From JAABQT01 sp041488375 (GTDB taxonomy: Bacteria; Pseudomonadota; Gammaproteobacteria; Burkholderiales; SG8-39), in NCBI GenBank assembly GCA_041488375.1, contig JBGPPD010000071.1:1-12674 (forward strand): DNA of 12,674 nt, in the 5' to 3' direction. Below, in pieces: positions 12,241-12,674 of this stretch (its first letter is position 1; every line of letters begins with the position of its first letter). The notes under the pieces were generated by a model. That model saw only the letters and a list, made by a program, of their open reading frames with translations, searched no databases and had not been told where the DNA came from. The position numbers and the translations under genes are program-made.

Positions 12241-12674
12241 GGCTCCTCCCTCTTGTCGGTTCGAGCAACCGTCACGTCTGCGGACACCACTTCCAACAGC
12301 GCAAGCAGTCCCTTGAGCAGGGCGAGCGGCGATGGCGGGCAACCCGGGATATGCAGGTCGACAGGCACCACCGCCGAGATGCCCCCGACGCAGGCGTAGC
12401 TGCCGGCGAACATTCCGCCGTCGCGGCCGCAATCGCCGACCGCCACCACCCACTTCGGGTCGGGCGTCGCCTGATAGGTGCGTTCGAGCGCTTCCCGCAT
12501 GTTGTGCGTGACGGGACCGGTCACCAGCAGCACGTCGGCGTGGCGCGGCGAGGCGACAAAGCGCAGGCCGAACCGCTCCAAATCGTAGAGCACGTTGCTA
12601 AGCGCGTGGATCTCGAGCTCGCAGCCGTTGCAGGAGCCCGCATCCACCTCGCGAATCGCGAGCGTTCGCCCCAG
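12237..12674 (-). CDS. NuoB/HyfI-like [4Fe-4S] small subunit of a membrane-bound hydrogenase-like complex, partial
   Basis: The frame is open to the window edge, giving the last 145 residues; the true start lies beyond 12674. Four cysteines fit ligands of the proximal (N2-type) [4Fe-4S] cluster: Cys15 and Cys18 in SCNGCE, Cys82 in GDCGRDGG, and Cys112 in IPGCPPSP. An extra Cys95 is present. The spaced CxxC pair, rather than the adjacent CC of respiratory NuoB, points to the group 4 hydrogenase-like (Hyf, Hyc, Ech) branch, whose small subunit passes electrons between the large subunit and ferredoxin-like subunits at the cytoplasmic face of the membrane. Whether the complex binds nickel depends on a large subunit that is outside the window. 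The stop overlaps the 42-residue membrane protein ATG. Confidence 0.87.
   Translation of the reverse strand: MGRTLAIREVDAGSCNGCELEIHALSNVLYDLERFGLRFVASPRHADVLLVTGPVTHNMREALERTYQATPDPKWVVAVGDCGRDGGMFAGSYACVGGISAVVPVDLHIPGCPPSPLALLKGLLALLEVVSADVTVARTDKREEP

Overview
This is a GC-rich chromosomal segment with tightly packed genes. It most likely comes from a betaproteobacterium (Burkholderiales or Nitrosomonadales type). The protein sequences, the order yicC, gmk, rpoZ, spoT, and the divergent kinase, phosphatase and rdgB genes all point that way. The assignment rests on recognised gene order and protein style, because no rRNA or tRNA is present. No mobile element, CRISPR array or tRNA was seen. 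The longest stretch without a gene is about 100 bases.

Left part (1-2935). The C-terminal end of a P-type cation ATPase (proton-pump-like) faces a SAM-dependent methyltransferase of the TIGR00027/LCM type that carries an apparent signal peptide. Divergent from the methyltransferase is a two-gene unit: a YCII/DGPF-domain protein and an ECF42-type sigma factor with a long C-terminal extension. The sigma gene starts inside the end of the YCII gene. Upstream of the pair is a sequence, TGTCGA-N17-CGTC, that fits the promoter reported for ECF42 sigma factors, so the unit probably controls itself.

Middle (2940-9702, minus strand). One probable operon reads yicC (endoribonuclease family), gmk (guanylate kinase), rpoZ (omega subunit), spoT (ppGpp synthetase/hydrolase), an ArnT-like membrane glycosyltransferase, and a secreted MetX-like alpha/beta hydrolase. 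yicC/gmk and spoT/glycosyltransferase overlap by 4 bases, and gmk/rpoZ are 2 bases apart. The first four genes link GMP/GDP supply, RNA polymerase, RNA turnover and the stringent response. The last two are envelope functions placed under the same transcription. A good sigma70-like promoter (TTGGCT-N17-TATGAT) sits just upstream of yicC and overlaps the start of the divergent kinase gene.

Right part (9686-12119, plus strand). A soluble Ser/Thr protein kinase, a PP2C phosphatase and rdgB (dITP/XTP pyrophosphatase) form a chain with ATGA overlaps at both junctions. Kinase and phosphatase are therefore almost certainly a working pair.

Far right (12112-12674, minus strand). This is the end of a membrane-hydrogenase-like (Hyf/Ech/complex I family) operon: a [4Fe-4S] small subunit of NuoB/HyfI type, cut by the window edge, and a 42-residue single-pass membrane protein joined to it by another ATGA overlap. 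The small gene runs 8 bases into the end of rdgB. The most interesting items are this small protein, the self-contained ECF42 unit, the spoT-coupled glycosyltransferase, and the kinase/phosphatase pair.
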